64,000 bases of DNA. Origin: Cohnella sp. SGD-V74. Its GTDB lineage: Bacteria; Bacillota; Bacilli; Paenibacillales; Paenibacillaceae. The position numbers were made by a program, and so were the translations under genes. A model generated the notes under the pieces. The model saw nothing but the letters and a program-made list of their open reading frames with translations. It ran no database searches and was not told the DNA's origin. Positions within the stretch are counted from its first letter, which is position 1. The number at the start of each line of letters is the position of its first letter. Positions 25,901 to 36,600 of the stretch are shown here, piece by piece. The DNA lies in contig NZ_PVYW01000002.1 of assembly GCF_003001675.1 (NCBI RefSeq), positions 513,408 to 577,407 of the forward strand, in the 5' to 3' direction.

Positions 25901-26722
25901 TTACGGCTTGACGTCGACGACGATCTCACCCACTGCCGTGTACGCGTCAATGCGATAGCCGTTCGATCCGATCGTACCGACCTTTTTGTTCGACGCTTGC
26001 TGGCCGTACTCGACCTGCTCCAGGTTCAGCTTGACTTCTCCCACTTCGCTGTCGAGGTTAAAGCTGGCGTCCGTCGGCGATTCGCTCAGATGAATGGCGA
26101 TCTTCCCTACATCCGTCCTCGCCTTCACGTCGCCGCTGAGCACGAGATCTTCGACGACGATTTCGCCTGCGTTCGCTTCGAGGTTCAATTGTCCGCCGAC
26201 GCCGCTCAGCCGGATGCTGCCCGCATCGATGCGGATGTCCGCCAGCTCCGTCTTGACGCCGGACGCTTCGATAGCCCCGAAAGTATTGCGAATCGTCAAG
26301 CTGCGGTAGGCTTTGTCCGGAAGAACGATCCGCAGCGTTCTCTCGCCTCTCTGATCTTTAAGAACGCCCGCTTTCGCCTTCTCCTCCACTTCCACCTTCA
26401 GCACGCCCGACTCGACTTCCGCTCCGAAGGCAAGCCGGTCGCGAAGCGAGTCGTCCGCGAGCAGTTCCACCTCGGCCTTGTCTCCCGAGCCTTTCGCGAT
26501 GTGAATGACCATCGCTTCCGTCCGCACCTGAAGCTCGTCGAATCCGTCCGCTGCGAAAGCCTGTTTCTCCAGAGAAACCAGTTTCCCCGAACCCGAGCCT
26601 GCGCCGATAACGTTCCCCTGAACTTCCTCCGTGAACGAGCCCGCCAAGTCTCCGCAAGCCGTCAACGACGCCGCCAATACGATAATCGCGAACAGCTTCG
26701 CGCTATTTCTGCCTTTTTTCAT
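25901..26722 (-). CDS. DUF4097-like adhesin-fold lipoprotein
   Basis: This 273-residue protein has a signal peptide ending in SLTAC with the lipidated Cys at 23. Successive short beta-strand repeats follow (FDELQVRTEAMVIHIAKGSGDKAEVELLAD, RSLTIRNTFGAIEASGVKTELADIRIDAGSIRLSGVGGQLNLEANAGEIVVEDLVLSGDVKARTDVGKIAIHL). That pattern is typical of the right-handed beta-helix DUF4097 family. It is anchored on the outside of the membrane. I chose the ATG at 26722, with GGGAGG upstream. Such genes often accompany two-component or anti-sigma loci, but here it sits just outside the lower-GC cassette. Its role is unknown. Confidence 0.8.
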   Translation of the reverse strand: MKKGRNSAKLFAIIVLAASLTACGDLAGSFTEEVQGNVIGAGSGSGKLVSLEKQAFAADGFDELQVRTEAMVIHIAKGSGDKAEVELLADDSLRDRLAFGAEVESGVLKVEVEEKAKAGVLKDQRGERTLRIVLPDKAYRSLTIRNTFGAIEASGVKTELADIRIDAGSIRLSGVGGQLNLEANAGEIVVEDLVLSGDVKARTDVGKIAIHLSESPTDASFNLDSEVGEVKLNLEQVEYGQQASNKKVGTIGSNGYRIDAYTAVGEIVVDVKP

Positions 26723-26833
26723 TTCTCGGCCTCCCGCTATTTTCCACTTCCATCCTTTCTCCATTATAGAGAGAGCGGCTTTGCGCTCCGACGGTCCCCC
26801 GGCCAGATTGCGGCTGGACCAAGGTCGAGTGCT

Positions 26834-26847
26834 GGACTATCGCGGGA
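26834..26847 (+). repeat. 14-bp direct repeat, left copy (cassette boundary)
   Basis: GACTATCGCGGGAA occurs here and again at 38000-38013. The pair brackets the surface-protein/two-component cassette. No integrase or transposase gene is visible in between, so its role as a boundary is inferred. Confidence 0.5.
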
Positions 26848-26915
26848 AACTAGCGAAAAGAACAAAAAAGGGTCAACAGCATCAAATAATACCTCGACGC
26901 CATGACCTCATTTTT

Positions 26916-27605
26916 TTACGTACTTCCGGCAACCAGCATGTATCCTGTCCCCCGGATCGTAACGATTCTCTCTGGATGGGCAGGGTCAGCCTCGATTTTT
27001 TTGCGTAAATTGCTGATGTGCACAGCGACCGTTCTCGTATCCTCCAGACTCTCCGTTCCCCAGATGAGCTGAAACAACGCCTCGACACTGACGACACGAT
27101 TCACGTTTTGTGCCATATAGGAGAGCAGACCGAACTCTTTTTTCGATAAAAAGACGGTTTCACTTCCCATAATGACAGACTGTGCGTAGTAATCCAGCAT
27201 CAAACCCGGCAACTCCAGCAGTTGTTCCCTTCTGCCCGTCGACACTCTGCGAAGATGCGCCTTGATCTTGGCCATAAGCACCCCGGGACTGAACGGCTTG
27301 GTCACATAATCGTCGCCGCCGTCGGATAATGCGCTAATTTTCACCTCGTCCTCCTCACGACTGCTCAGAAACACGATTGGCGCATTCGTGTAGCTGCGTG
27401 CGTTCCTGCACCAATCGATTCCGTTTTCATTCGCCAGCATGACATCCAGTACAATCAGATCCGGCTCGAACGACGCAAGCAGCTTCATGGCATCTGCACC
27501 GCTATAACTATAGGAGGAGATAAAGCCCTCCCGCTCGCAATACGCCTGAACAATCTCGCAGATATGGGGATCATCATCGACGATCATAATTTTATGCGCG
27601 TCCAT
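26916..27605 (-). CDS. OmpR/PhoB-family response regulator of the surface-protein cassette
   Basis: This 229-residue regulator has a receiver domain at 1-120 with acidic pocket VDDD at 9-12, phospho-acceptor Asp 54 (LIVLDVMLANENG) and conserved Lys in YVTKPFSPGVL. Its winged helix is at about 130-228 (LLSYMAQNVNRVVSVEALFQLIWGTESLEDTRTVAVHISNLRKKIEADP...IRGTGYMLV). GAGGTGAGG precedes the ATG. The partner kinase is almost certainly the 7TMR-DISM kinase at 28306, separated from it by the 133-residue gene. A -10 box TAGAAT (27636-27641) with CTTTAAG just upstream suggests its own, possibly autoregulated, promoter. Confidence 0.92.
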   Translation of the reverse strand: MDAHKIMIVDDDPHICEIVQAYCEREGFISSYSYSGADAMKLLASFEPDLIVLDVMLANENGIDWCRNARSYTNAPIVFLSSREEDEVKISALSDGGDDYVTKPFSPGVLMAKIKAHLRRVSTGRREQLLELPGLMLDYYAQSVIMGSETVFLSKKEFGLLSYMAQNVNRVVSVEALFQLIWGTESLEDTRTVAVHISNLRKKIEADPAHPERIVTIRGTGYMLVAGST

Positions 27606-27700
27606 CCCAACCTCACCTCGTGACTCGTATAAACCATTCTATCTTTAAGGATTTGCAAACCTTGCTGATGATGATAGACGGTCAGCCAAACCATCGTTGT

Positions 27701-27732
27701 CGCTGGGGCGTGTATGCATACTCGCCCTAGCG
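27701..27732. repeat. Collapsed copy of the palindromic repeat element
   Basis: CGCTGGGGCGTGTATGCATAC is directly followed by TCGCCCTAGCG. The two ends of the repeat seen at 16696 and 61728 are present but the interior is missing. The remnant can still form a hairpin (CGCTGGGGCG with CGCCCTAGCG). It lies 9 bases after the stop of the 133-residue gene and may act as a terminator or a deletion scar. Confidence 0.6.
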
Positions 27733-27740
27733 TATTCGTC

Positions 27741-28142
27741 TTACTTCAGTGAGGCATACTTGCTCGACCGCATGAACTCACGGTGGGATTCCTGAATCGC
27801 ATTTGTACGCATCAGTTGCTCCTCCGAACCACCATGTTTCAGTTGCCCCGCAATCTGCATCAGCTTGAACGTGTTGTAATAGTTCGCATCCGCTTTGCTG
27901 CGGCTATGCTGCAAGGCATCCTCATACGCTTGGCGTTCCAGTGAAAGGCTCATTGCTTGAGCATGCATATTGGGATCATGTCGCTGTAAGTAGTGCATTT
28001 CGTCGGAGCGCAGCTTCTTGCCCAGCATGAGTACATTTCGAATAGCTGTCAACCGCGATTGATCCTTCGTCTCGCGCGCGTCCTTGTATTGCTGCATCGC
28101 TTGGAAATAATCACTGACTGACTGCACAGATTTTACATTCAC
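27741..28142 (-). CDS. Unrecognised 133-residue helical protein within two-component cassette
   Basis: I do not recognise this protein. It is 133 residues long, highly charged and almost entirely helix-forming, with no signal peptide, membrane segment or cysteine. Notable segments are DYFQAMQQYKDARETKDQSRLTAIRNVLMLGKKLRSDEMHYLQRHDP and LERQAYEDALQHSRSKADANYYNTFKLMQIAGQLKHGG, which would suit a helical bundle or a protein-protein adaptor. It is encoded between the kinase (28306) and regulator (26916) genes. Its promoter region carries the same 30-base operator block as the giant surface-protein gene. A connector or regulatory partner for the two-component system is therefore a reasonable guess, but only a guess. 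Confidence 0.75.
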   Translation of the reverse strand: MNVKSVQSVSDYFQAMQQYKDARETKDQSRLTAIRNVLMLGKKLRSDEMHYLQRHDPNMHAQAMSLSLERQAYEDALQHSRSKADANYYNTFKLMQIAGQLKHGGSEEQLMRTNAIQESHREFMRSSKYASLK

Positions 28143-28200
28143 GCTATTCCCCCCTTGTTACAAATCTCGTCACATGCAAGCCCCGCAACTAATCCTTCTA

Positions 28201-28264
28201 ATTTTACCATTGCAGATTGCTCTATATAGGAAGCTTAAAGAAAACTTTAAGTTCGCGTCTGCAA
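28201..28264 (-). promoter_or_regulatory. Promoter with shared operator, 133-residue gene
   Basis: On the minus strand a -10 box TAAAAT (28201-28206) is preceded, after 28 bases, by TTTTCTTTAA. It forms part of CTTAAAGTTTTCTTTAAG (28234-28251), which reads as two CTT(T/A)AAG half-sites 11 bases apart. A block of about 30 bases here (28235-28264) is matched at 26 positions upstream of the surface-protein gene (37904-37933). The architecture fits binding by an OmpR-type regulator, probably the one at 26916. Confidence 0.6.
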
Positions 28265-28305
28265 CGATCATCATGTTGTGCGTGTCCACCCCAACGTCAC
28301 CTTCC

Positions 28306-30441
28306 TCATTTCCCCACGCAAGGAAACGATACATAGAAGACCGACCCCGTCTTGCCGTCGCTCTCCGCTCGAACCGTTCCTCCATGCGCTTGCACGATTT
28401 CCCTGCAAATCGCCAGCCCGAGCCCGCTGCCCTCTACGCCTTTCTCGCCCGGTTGATCATACCTGTAATTGCGATCGAAGATTTGCTCAAGCTGCTCCGG
28501 CGGAATCCCCATGCCTGAGTCTTGCACGCTAATGATCGCATAGCGGGTACGATTCACCTCATCCACAACCAGCCCAAGACGCACCGCACCGCCCCTTGGG
28601 GTAAACTTCATGGCGTTCGACACCAGATTAAACAACGCTTGCTCCAGTCGTTGCGCATCCATCACGACAACAGGCGAATCAGACCCTTGATCTGCCTCAT
28701 CTCTGCAATCGAGTCTGAAATCCAGACCAGCGTCACGCACAACCAGCTCATATTGTTCATAGAACCGGCGCAAGAAGTGAATCACATGAACCGGCTCCAT
28801 GCGATACGAGACCTGTCCCGTCTCCAAATGCGACAAGAAGCTCAGCTCCTCGATCATGCGGTTAATCCTTATCGTGTTATCCCGAATATATTTCAGGTAC
28901 TGATCATTGCGTTCCGGTTTGACTCTGTCCTGCACAGCTTCTACATAACCCAGCATGCTGGACAGCGGCATGCGCAGATCATGCGTAATATAGGCAAGGA
29001 GCTTCTTCCGCCCTTCCTCGGATTGAAGCAGCTGGTCATACGATAAGCGGAGATCGTCATGAGCTGCGGACAAGGCCTGTGTGCGTTCCTGCACGGTCCG
29101 TTCCAGATTCGTATTCATCTCGATAAGCTTGTCGTTAGCGACCAGCAACTCGCGCGCAATCTTCTCCTCGTTCGCCGCCGCCCTCGTAAATCTCGAAGAA
29201 AGCAGCATCATCTGTGCGATTGTAAACACCAACAGACCCAGCGGAGAGGTATTTCCGATTCGCGACCATTCGTTGTAATATAAAAAGTCGTTGATAACCG
29301 TCACTAAAGCAACCACCGACACCAGCAGGAAGATCAGCGCTCCCTCCCTACGCCGCACAGCCGCTTGGGCCAGTCCAACCATCAGATAAACCATATGCAG
29401 GACAACGATCACACCGATCATTGGCAACATTTGGGTATAGATAATGGCAGGGGTCGCCACAACAACAATACACAATGCTCCGGTTACGAACCGCGTGCCA
29501 TGATGGAACCAACGCGACACATAATTCGGAAAGATGCAATTGAAGTACATCGTGATGATATACCCGCTGCTGCACAGAATCAGGTACTCGATCTTGAACT
29601 GCAATTCCCACGGAAAAGTCGGCCACCATTGGGTGAGCAATAGCTCGCCGACCAGCAACGAGCGGATGCCGAACATTAGGGTGAACAGCCCAAAGAACAA
29701 GGGCGCCCTGTCTTTGCGTCGCAAGGCGAACAACAGCAGGTGATAGACCCCAATGACCAGCAGGCTTGCGGTGATGAACATTTCAGCGGCGATGTTCAGA
29801 TGGGTTTTGACCGTTAATACATCACTTCCGCCCAACTCGATATACTGGGTGATGCCGCCTCGCTTATGATGGAAGTTGGCAACTTGCATCACCAGTTCCA
29901 CCGAACCTTGCTCGGGCTGGAAGAACACAAGCTTCGTTGCCAGACGCGGGATCGCTCTGCTCTTGTCCCGACCAACCACACCAACCTCTTCCAGAAGCTC
30001 GCCGTTAACCCACAATTTATACGCATGAAAAATCGCAGGCAGCCGCAGCGCAAGCCGCTCGCTGCGATCCTGCTCGCTAAGTTCGATGACGACCCGAAAG
30101 GTGGCATAACCTGTACCGCTCAGCCGCTGGCCATCTAACCGATCGCCTAGCCAAGAGTTCGGGATGCTGATCCAGCGTTCATGATTGCCGCCCCTTGCCA
30201 TGCGATTCTGTATATCCTCGGGCGACAGCAGCTCTTGCCAGTAGAACGCCCACTCCCCCGCTAACTTTAGCGGATTCTCGCGGACATGAACCTGGGTTAA
30301 ATCCAGAATGCCTTCTTTGCTTTCGAGCTTGGGGGAGTCCGGTGCAGGCATGACGGCATAGCTTGCAACCAAACCGACAACAACGGCAGCAGTGATATAA
30401 AGCAAGATCATACGAGAACCGAAGCGGAGAATACCCCTCAT
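28306..30441 (-). CDS. 7TMR-DISM sensor histidine kinase
   Basis: This 711-residue kinase begins with a signal anchor (about 11-31). An extracellular jelly-roll sensor of the 7TMR-DISMED2 type spans about 40-205 (LAGEWAFYWQELLS, WISIPNSWLG, GTGYATFRVVIEL, YKLWVNGELLEEVG). A seven-helix membrane domain runs from about 215 to 420 and a coiled coil from about 425 to 470 (LIEMNTNLERTVQERTQALSAAHDDL). The HisKA box has His about 485 (YITHDLRMPLSSMLGY), and the HATPase carries NLVSNAMKFTPRGG, DSGMGIPPEQLEQIFDR and GSGLGLAICREI. DISMED2 sensors resemble carbohydrate-binding modules. The gene follows the giant surface protein and probably signals to the regulator at 26916. Confidence 0.93.
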   Translation of the reverse strand: MRGILRFGSRMILLYITAAVVVGLVASYAVMPAPDSPKLESKEGILDLTQVHVRENPLKLAGEWAFYWQELLSPEDIQNRMARGGNHERWISIPNSWLGDRLDGQRLSGTGYATFRVVIELSEQDRSERLALRLPAIFHAYKLWVNGELLEEVGVVGRDKSRAIPRLATKLVFFQPEQGSVELVMQVANFHHKRGGITQYIELGGSDVLTVKTHLNIAAEMFITASLLVIGVYHLLLFALRRKDRAPLFFGLFTLMFGIRSLLVGELLLTQWWPTFPWELQFKIEYLILCSSGYIITMYFNCIFPNYVSRWFHHGTRFVTGALCIVVVATPAIIYTQMLPMIGVIVVLHMVYLMVGLAQAAVRRREGALIFLLVSVVALVTVINDFLYYNEWSRIGNTSPLGLLVFTIAQMMLLSSRFTRAAANEEKIARELLVANDKLIEMNTNLERTVQERTQALSAAHDDLRLSYDQLLQSEEGRKKLLAYITHDLRMPLSSMLGYVEAVQDRVKPERNDQYLKYIRDNTIRINRMIEELSFLSHLETGQVSYRMEPVHVIHFLRRFYEQYELVVRDAGLDFRLDCRDEADQGSDSPVVVMDAQRLEQALFNLVSNAMKFTPRGGAVRLGLVVDEVNRTRYAIISVQDSGMGIPPEQLEQIFDRNYRYDQPGEKGVEGSGLGLAICREIVQAHGGTVRAESDGKTGSVFYVSFPCVGK

Positions 30442-30474
30442 GATGAAGCCGACCCCAATCTACAGGATGCGCGA

Positions 30475-30516
30475 TATATAAGTTAATTCTCCTAATGATA
30501 ACATCATTAAAGAAAA
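30475..30516 (-). promoter_or_regulatory. Promoter with half-operator, histidine kinase gene
   Basis: On the minus strand TATATA (30475-30480) serves as -10. TTTTCTTTAA (30507-30516) lies 26 bases upstream, the same core and nearly the same spacing as at 28201 and 37871. Only one half of the direct repeat is present, so binding may be weaker. Confidence 0.45.
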
Positions 30517-30565
30517 TTGTGCCCTGCAAATCTGTTCGGGGCGTTGAACATGCCGGGCTAACAGC

Positions 30566-30599
30566 AGAGCAGCCAACTCCGGTGGGAGTAGGCTGCTCT
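30566..30599. terminator. Strong hairpin after the giant surface-protein gene
   Basis: AGAGCAGCC pairs with GGCTGCTCT, with an inner ACTCC/GGAGT stem. No T run follows on the minus strand. It may therefore be a partial terminator allowing some read-through into the kinase gene, or an RNA-protecting hairpin. Confidence 0.5.
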
Positions 30600-30620
30600 A
30601 ATATGTGCTACGAGAGACGG

Positions 30621-33600
30621 TTACTTGCCGGAATCATGCTTCATCACCGTCAAGTTAACTGGAATACCCAGAGGCACGTTATCCACATAGAACACATACA
30701 CGCTGTCGCGGCTGTCTATCGTCATCCCGGTTTGATAAGCTGCTGTTTCGGTGAAGTTGGCGTTACCTACAAGCGTCCAACTGCCGCCCTCGTATTTCAT
30801 CACGGTCGCCTTGTTCCCGTATCCGTAAACGACATAAGGCGTGCCAGTGCTATCGAAAGCAAGGTTTGAATCGGTTTTCCAGTTATTTCCTGTCGCAATC
30901 ATACCGATCGTGTCCCAGTTGTTGGAGCCAACATTATACCTGATCACGCTCATTGTTGAATTATTCCTGTAGACGATATACGGCACATCATTCGGATCAA
31001 GCGCAAACGAGAGAGCTTGATGATTAAGCTCACCCAGGTTGCTAACAGTCACCCAAGCGCCATTCTCGTATTTAGAAACAGTTGCGTCCCCGTACATGAC
31101 TTCTTGGTATAAATACAGGATGTTGCCTTTGCTAAACTTGATGATTGGAGGCAGCCAACCGCTTACGAGACTCTCGCCGCCAGCTACATCGACCCAATTC
31201 GTGCCGTTATATTTGACCACTCTGATGCGTTCTGGTGATCCATCGCCATGCACATAAGCGAGATAAGGAACATTATCTCCGTCGAAGGCAAGAGACGGGT
31301 TATTCGTGAAGCTTTGGAGTGCGTTAGCGCCTACGTTTGCCCAGGTTTCCGTGCTAGCGTCATATTTAAGTACGGCTAGCTCAGAAATGCCTCGATGCCT
31401 ATAAACAATGTAAGGAACATCCTCGTTGTCCAAGGCAAACTCCAATTGGTTCCGCTCCCCCGCGAAGGAGCCGATATTGATCCACGCACCTCCATCATAC
31501 TTCATCACGTATACAGTGCCATCTAGCGCACCCGCAACATAAGGCGTACCGCGACTGTCGAGCGCAGACTTAAATTCGAAAACTTGACCGACCGTATCCC
31601 CTACATTTTGCCACAGGGACAGCGTCCACTTCGCGTACAGTGTGAGGTCTTCCGTCACCGCTGTATTGAAGTCGTAGACTGGCATACCCTCGTTGAGATC
31701 CACGTACCAGCCGTCGAATCTGTAGCCCCTCCACGTCGGATCGCTCGGCACCGCAGCCTTGTTTCCAGGACTCACTGTCTGGCTGTTCACGACTGAGCCG
31801 CCGTTGCTGTCGAAGCTCACCGTGTAGCTGTTCTCCGTCCACTTCGCGTACAATGTGATGTTCCCCGCTACAGGTGTCGTGAAGCTGTAGGCTTCACTCA
31901 GACTGCTGTCGCTGTACCAGCCGCCGAACGCATGCCCCGAACGGATCGGGTTGGCAGGCGCCGCAGCCGCAGTCCCTTCATTCACCGTCTGAGCGTCCAC
32001 TGCCGAACCGCCGTTACTCTCAAAGCTCACAGTGTAGGTAGCGATCCACTTCGCATACAGCGTGACATTCCCCGTTACCGGGGTCGTGAAGCTATAAGCT
32101 TGACTATGTCCCGCATCGCGGTACCAGCCGCTGAACGCATGCCCGGAACGAGTCGGATCGGCAGGCTTCGCAGCCGTGTCCCCGTAATCTACCGACTGGC
32201 TGCTCACCAGCGACCCTCCATCGCTAGTGAAGCTCACCGTGTAACTGTTCTTCGTCCACTTCGCGTACAGCGTAAGATCCCCTGTCACGCCTGCTGTAAA
32301 ACCGTAAGGACTTGTCCAGCCACTATCGCTGTACCAGCCTCCGAACGTATGTCCCAATAGCGTCGGAGCGGGCGGTGCCGTAGCTACAGCCCCTTCGTTC
32401 ACCGTCTGGTCCTCCACGGTCGAGCCGCCATTGCTCTCGAAGCTTACCGTGTAGGTTGTTTTCTGATCCATCGTCCACTTCGCATACAGCTCGAGATTAC
32501 CCGTCACCACCTCTGTGGTGAAGTCGTAGACGGTCGTGAAGGTTTCATCGCGATACCAACCGCTGAACACATGGTCTTCCAGCGTAGGAGCGACAGGCGC
32601 TACCGCTTTGGCACCGTCATTCACCTGCTGATCCGCTACCGGCGATCCGCCCTTGCTGTCGAAGCTCACCGTGTAGCTGCGCAGCCACTGCGCATACAAC
32701 GTGAAGTCGCCCGTCACCTGTGTCGCGAAGTCGTAGACGCTCGTCAGTGCGCCATCGCTGTACCAGCCTCCGAACACCCAATCGTTCTTGGTCGGTTCAG
32801 TCGGTTCTTCTGCCTGGAAGCCATAACCGACCGTCTGGGCGTTCACCGCCGAGCCGCCGTTGCTGTCGAAGCTCACCGTGTACTCATTAAGCGTCCACTG
32901 TGCGGTGAACTGGACATCCTCCGCCGGCATCGTAGCGGGTGGAGTCGGCAACCAGCCTGCGAAGGCATACCCCTGCCGTGTCGGAGTACCGAGAGAGATC
33001 GTGGCGCCAAGCGGAACCTCAATGACCTTGGTCGCCACACCGGAACCGTTGTAATCGACCGTCATCGTGTGCGCATCGCGCGTGTAGTACACCTTCAGAA
33101 CCGTTGTGCCGTCGCCTGCGATCGTGCGCGCAAGCACTGTGCCGGGAACTTCGTCGTCGAACCTGAAGCCCGGATAAGACTTCATCGTAACATTCGTCAG
33201 ATTCGCCTCAGCGCCGGTAATCCCGTAATAAGATTCCGTATCCGCCACCGTGTAGGTGTCGCTTGCGATATTTTGCTTCAAGTACACGACTTTATAAGGC
33301 GTATTCGCACGCGCAGTCCACGTTGCGGTATAGGTCGTGTCGGAAGTCGGCATGAGGCTCGGCGCCTCCGGCGACCACCCGGCGAACGTATAGCCCGGTC
33401 TTGTCGGCACAGGAATACGCGCGGCAATATTTTTACCGAACAGTGCCGTGATCGACGCTGCAGGAGCACCCGCATAATTCAGGTTGAACGTCATGGTTCG
33501 ATTCGTGGGATAATAATCCACACGCACTACCGCCGAACCGTCGCCCTTGATGGTCGAACCGCTTGACGTCCCGTTCGCATAGCCTTGATCCTTGAAGCGA

Positions 33601-36600
33601 TCCGAGTCTATCAGAATCTCTGTATCCGTTGTTCCGGTCAATACTTCCGTATACGCAGACGAAGTTGCGGATCTGCTGTTCGGTTCTATTAAATAATGCT
33701 CCACGGTATACGGCGTATTCGTGTTCGCCGTCCAATGCGCGTACAGATGAAGATCCGCCGCTGGCATTTGACCTGGAATCGTCGTTATCGCGCCATCGAC
33801 AGCCTCCGTATACCAGCCGTCAAAGGTGTAGCCCGGATATACCGGGGTCGCCGCGCTAATCGCCGTGTTAGGCGCGCCAACGATAACCTCCGTCACTCCG
33901 CCATTCTGCGGGTCCAACTGCAGGACATATTCCCCTGCCCTGATGCGCCATGTCACCGGAATCGTACGCTTGAGCGGTTCAGATCCGAACGACAGTGGAG
34001 CCCCCTTCCACGTAATGACCAGGTTCCCCTTGCTCAGCGGGCTGTTCGTATTCAGCACCTCAATTTTGCGGGTTGCCGGGTCATACTTGAAATTCGCATG
34101 ATCCACCTGAATATCGAACCGCGAAGCGTCATAGGTCTGAGTATCGGTGCCGCCTGTCTTCAGATCAAACATGCTCATCTCGAACAGCATCTTCGGCACA
34201 GTGAGAGATGACGCAGAGCCTGCCAAGTTCAGCTCAGGCGCCTCATCCTGCGGATAGGCAAAGTCTGTAACATTCCGCTGCTCCCCTACCGTGTACAACG
34301 GCCATGTATTCTCGTATACCGGTATACTGCCCGAGAGCAAGCCATCGCCCAATTGAGCGCCGATTGCAGTCTCTAGATAGATACCGATCTCTACATACAG
34401 AGCGCCCATGGATCGGGTAGTCTGCTCCCCGTTCAGTCGCTTCAACTGATAATAGAAGTACCCCCACAGATTCACGTACGCACCGGCTTCAATAGACACC
34501 CCGATGCTATTCAGCTTAACACTGCCAACCCCCGCTTTAAGCTCCAGCAGAACTCCCGCCCGCAAGCCGATTGTCCCCATTACATAGAAGGTAAACTGGT
34601 AATTGCCGTCACCCGGCAAGCTTACGGTGTTGCTCGTGCCTCGGAAACCAAGCACGTGCACGGTAGCCGAGTAGCGTTTGGCTGTCGTATAGTTGAAATC
34701 CGCGCCGATCGTCAAGTTCACATTGGCGCTGACAACAAACTCGGCTGTAAAGTTGACTTCAACGATACCCATAACTACGCGCACGCTCTTCTCGAAGAGC
34801 TTCTTTTTGATCAACGGAACCCAATCCGTCTCGTTCTCCATCATCTCTTGATACTGTGCTTTCAACGATTCCGCATCTACGCCGGTATCCTGCACGCCGT
34901 CGATTAACGCTTTAATCTCTGTCGCAATATCGCGTACGTTGCTTAGTACGCCGCCATTATGCGCGCCATCCCAATCCCCCAGCGCCTCCTGCAGCTTATC
35001 GTGCGCCACCGTGGCAATCTCCGCCGTAATATTAATTCCGGTATACGTGTACGCATCCAGATTGGCGGTAATCCGATAATCTTTCGGGTAAGGCACACAG
35101 AGAATCCAAACACACGCCTTCCCCCAATCCGTCCCCCCATCGATGCCGAGATTCAAAGTAATCTCCTGTAAGAACGTACCCGTCATATGGATGACGAGAT
35201 CGCTCTCCTCATGGATGCGAATGACAATGTCCGCGCCGATCTGAAGCGTAGCGCTGACTCCGGAGGATTGTCCGGCAATATGATTTACTCTCGTGCCCAA
35301 CGCAGCGACAACCGTCAGATTCTCCACACTGACTTTGCCTGCGCCGTTAGCCGCTAGCATCTTCACTTCCATCTGCGTCTTGAAGGCATCCGTCTCCATG
35401 GCCAGCGCAGACAGATAGTCCGCAGCCTGATCGACGAAGCCGCTGGCGATCGCTTGCTGCTCTATCTGATCCTCGAGCTGCGCAATCTCCTCATCCGACA
35501 GCAGTTCCTCACCCTCAATCGCGCGCTGCTGATAGATGTCGAAGGCATGATCAATGTCTGCTTCCGTGACGTCGACATACGTAATAATATCCATCTCCGC
35601 CACAGGCGTAATCGACGTAATGCGTCCATAACCGATTAACAGTTGGGAGCCGCCATTCACTAACTCACCCTCATAGAAAGCGATAAAATCGCCTACATCG
35701 ACGGTGGTGAGCTCGCTCAAGCCTAGTGCCGCATACATGCTGTCGCTGTAGTTCATGACCGTATGCGGAACCGTAATCGAATGATTATTCGGGTCTTCAT
35801 CCGTATCCGCATCTACACTCACAGGCAGAACATCCGGCCTGAACAACACTTGCTCGGCATCTGCGTGAACATAGGTGTAGCTACTGCCGCTAATCGCTGT
35901 GATTCGCACATAAGCGACAGCGCCGTCGGCGGCGCCGGTTGTGTCTACCGTTCGCAGATCGGGACGAACCCCTTCGTAGATTGCAACGACAGCGCCAACT
36001 TGAATCTCGCTGCTTCCGCTGTAGGAGAAAGTTCCACTGCCGCCATTCGCGGCGGCAAGACCGTTCTCGCTGTCACCTACCGTCGTCGTAATGAGCGGAA
36101 TGGCCGGCGAACCTACTTCCGCGCCATCGAGCATCATATTCGTGACATGTGCGAAAGGCAGATAGATCATATTTGGATTTAGCGGGACATTCATGACTTC
36201 TTCCTTGGCAACGCTAAAAACATAGATGCTCGTCGTCGCGTCTTGACCTTGGAAAGACAGATTGTCATCCGTTAACGTCAATTGATAGGTGTGTCCTTCT
36301 GTGAACCGACCGCCTTCGGCCGCTAACGTGAAGAGACCATTCGCGCCGGTGACGGTAATCCCCGTAAAATCAGGATCTGAGGTATCCTCGAACGTCATAC
36401 GCGCCTGCACCCCGGACGCCGTCAGGCTGCCCGTCGCATCTTCTATATCGATGGTGAAGCTCGGAGCGACATCCAGCACCGAGTAGATCGGAGTGCTCTG
36501 TACGGCATTACTCACATGATCGATATACTTCGCATACAACTGCGTATTGTCAGTAACCGTACTGCTTTCCGTGAAAATAAGCGACAAACCGCTGTCTCTG

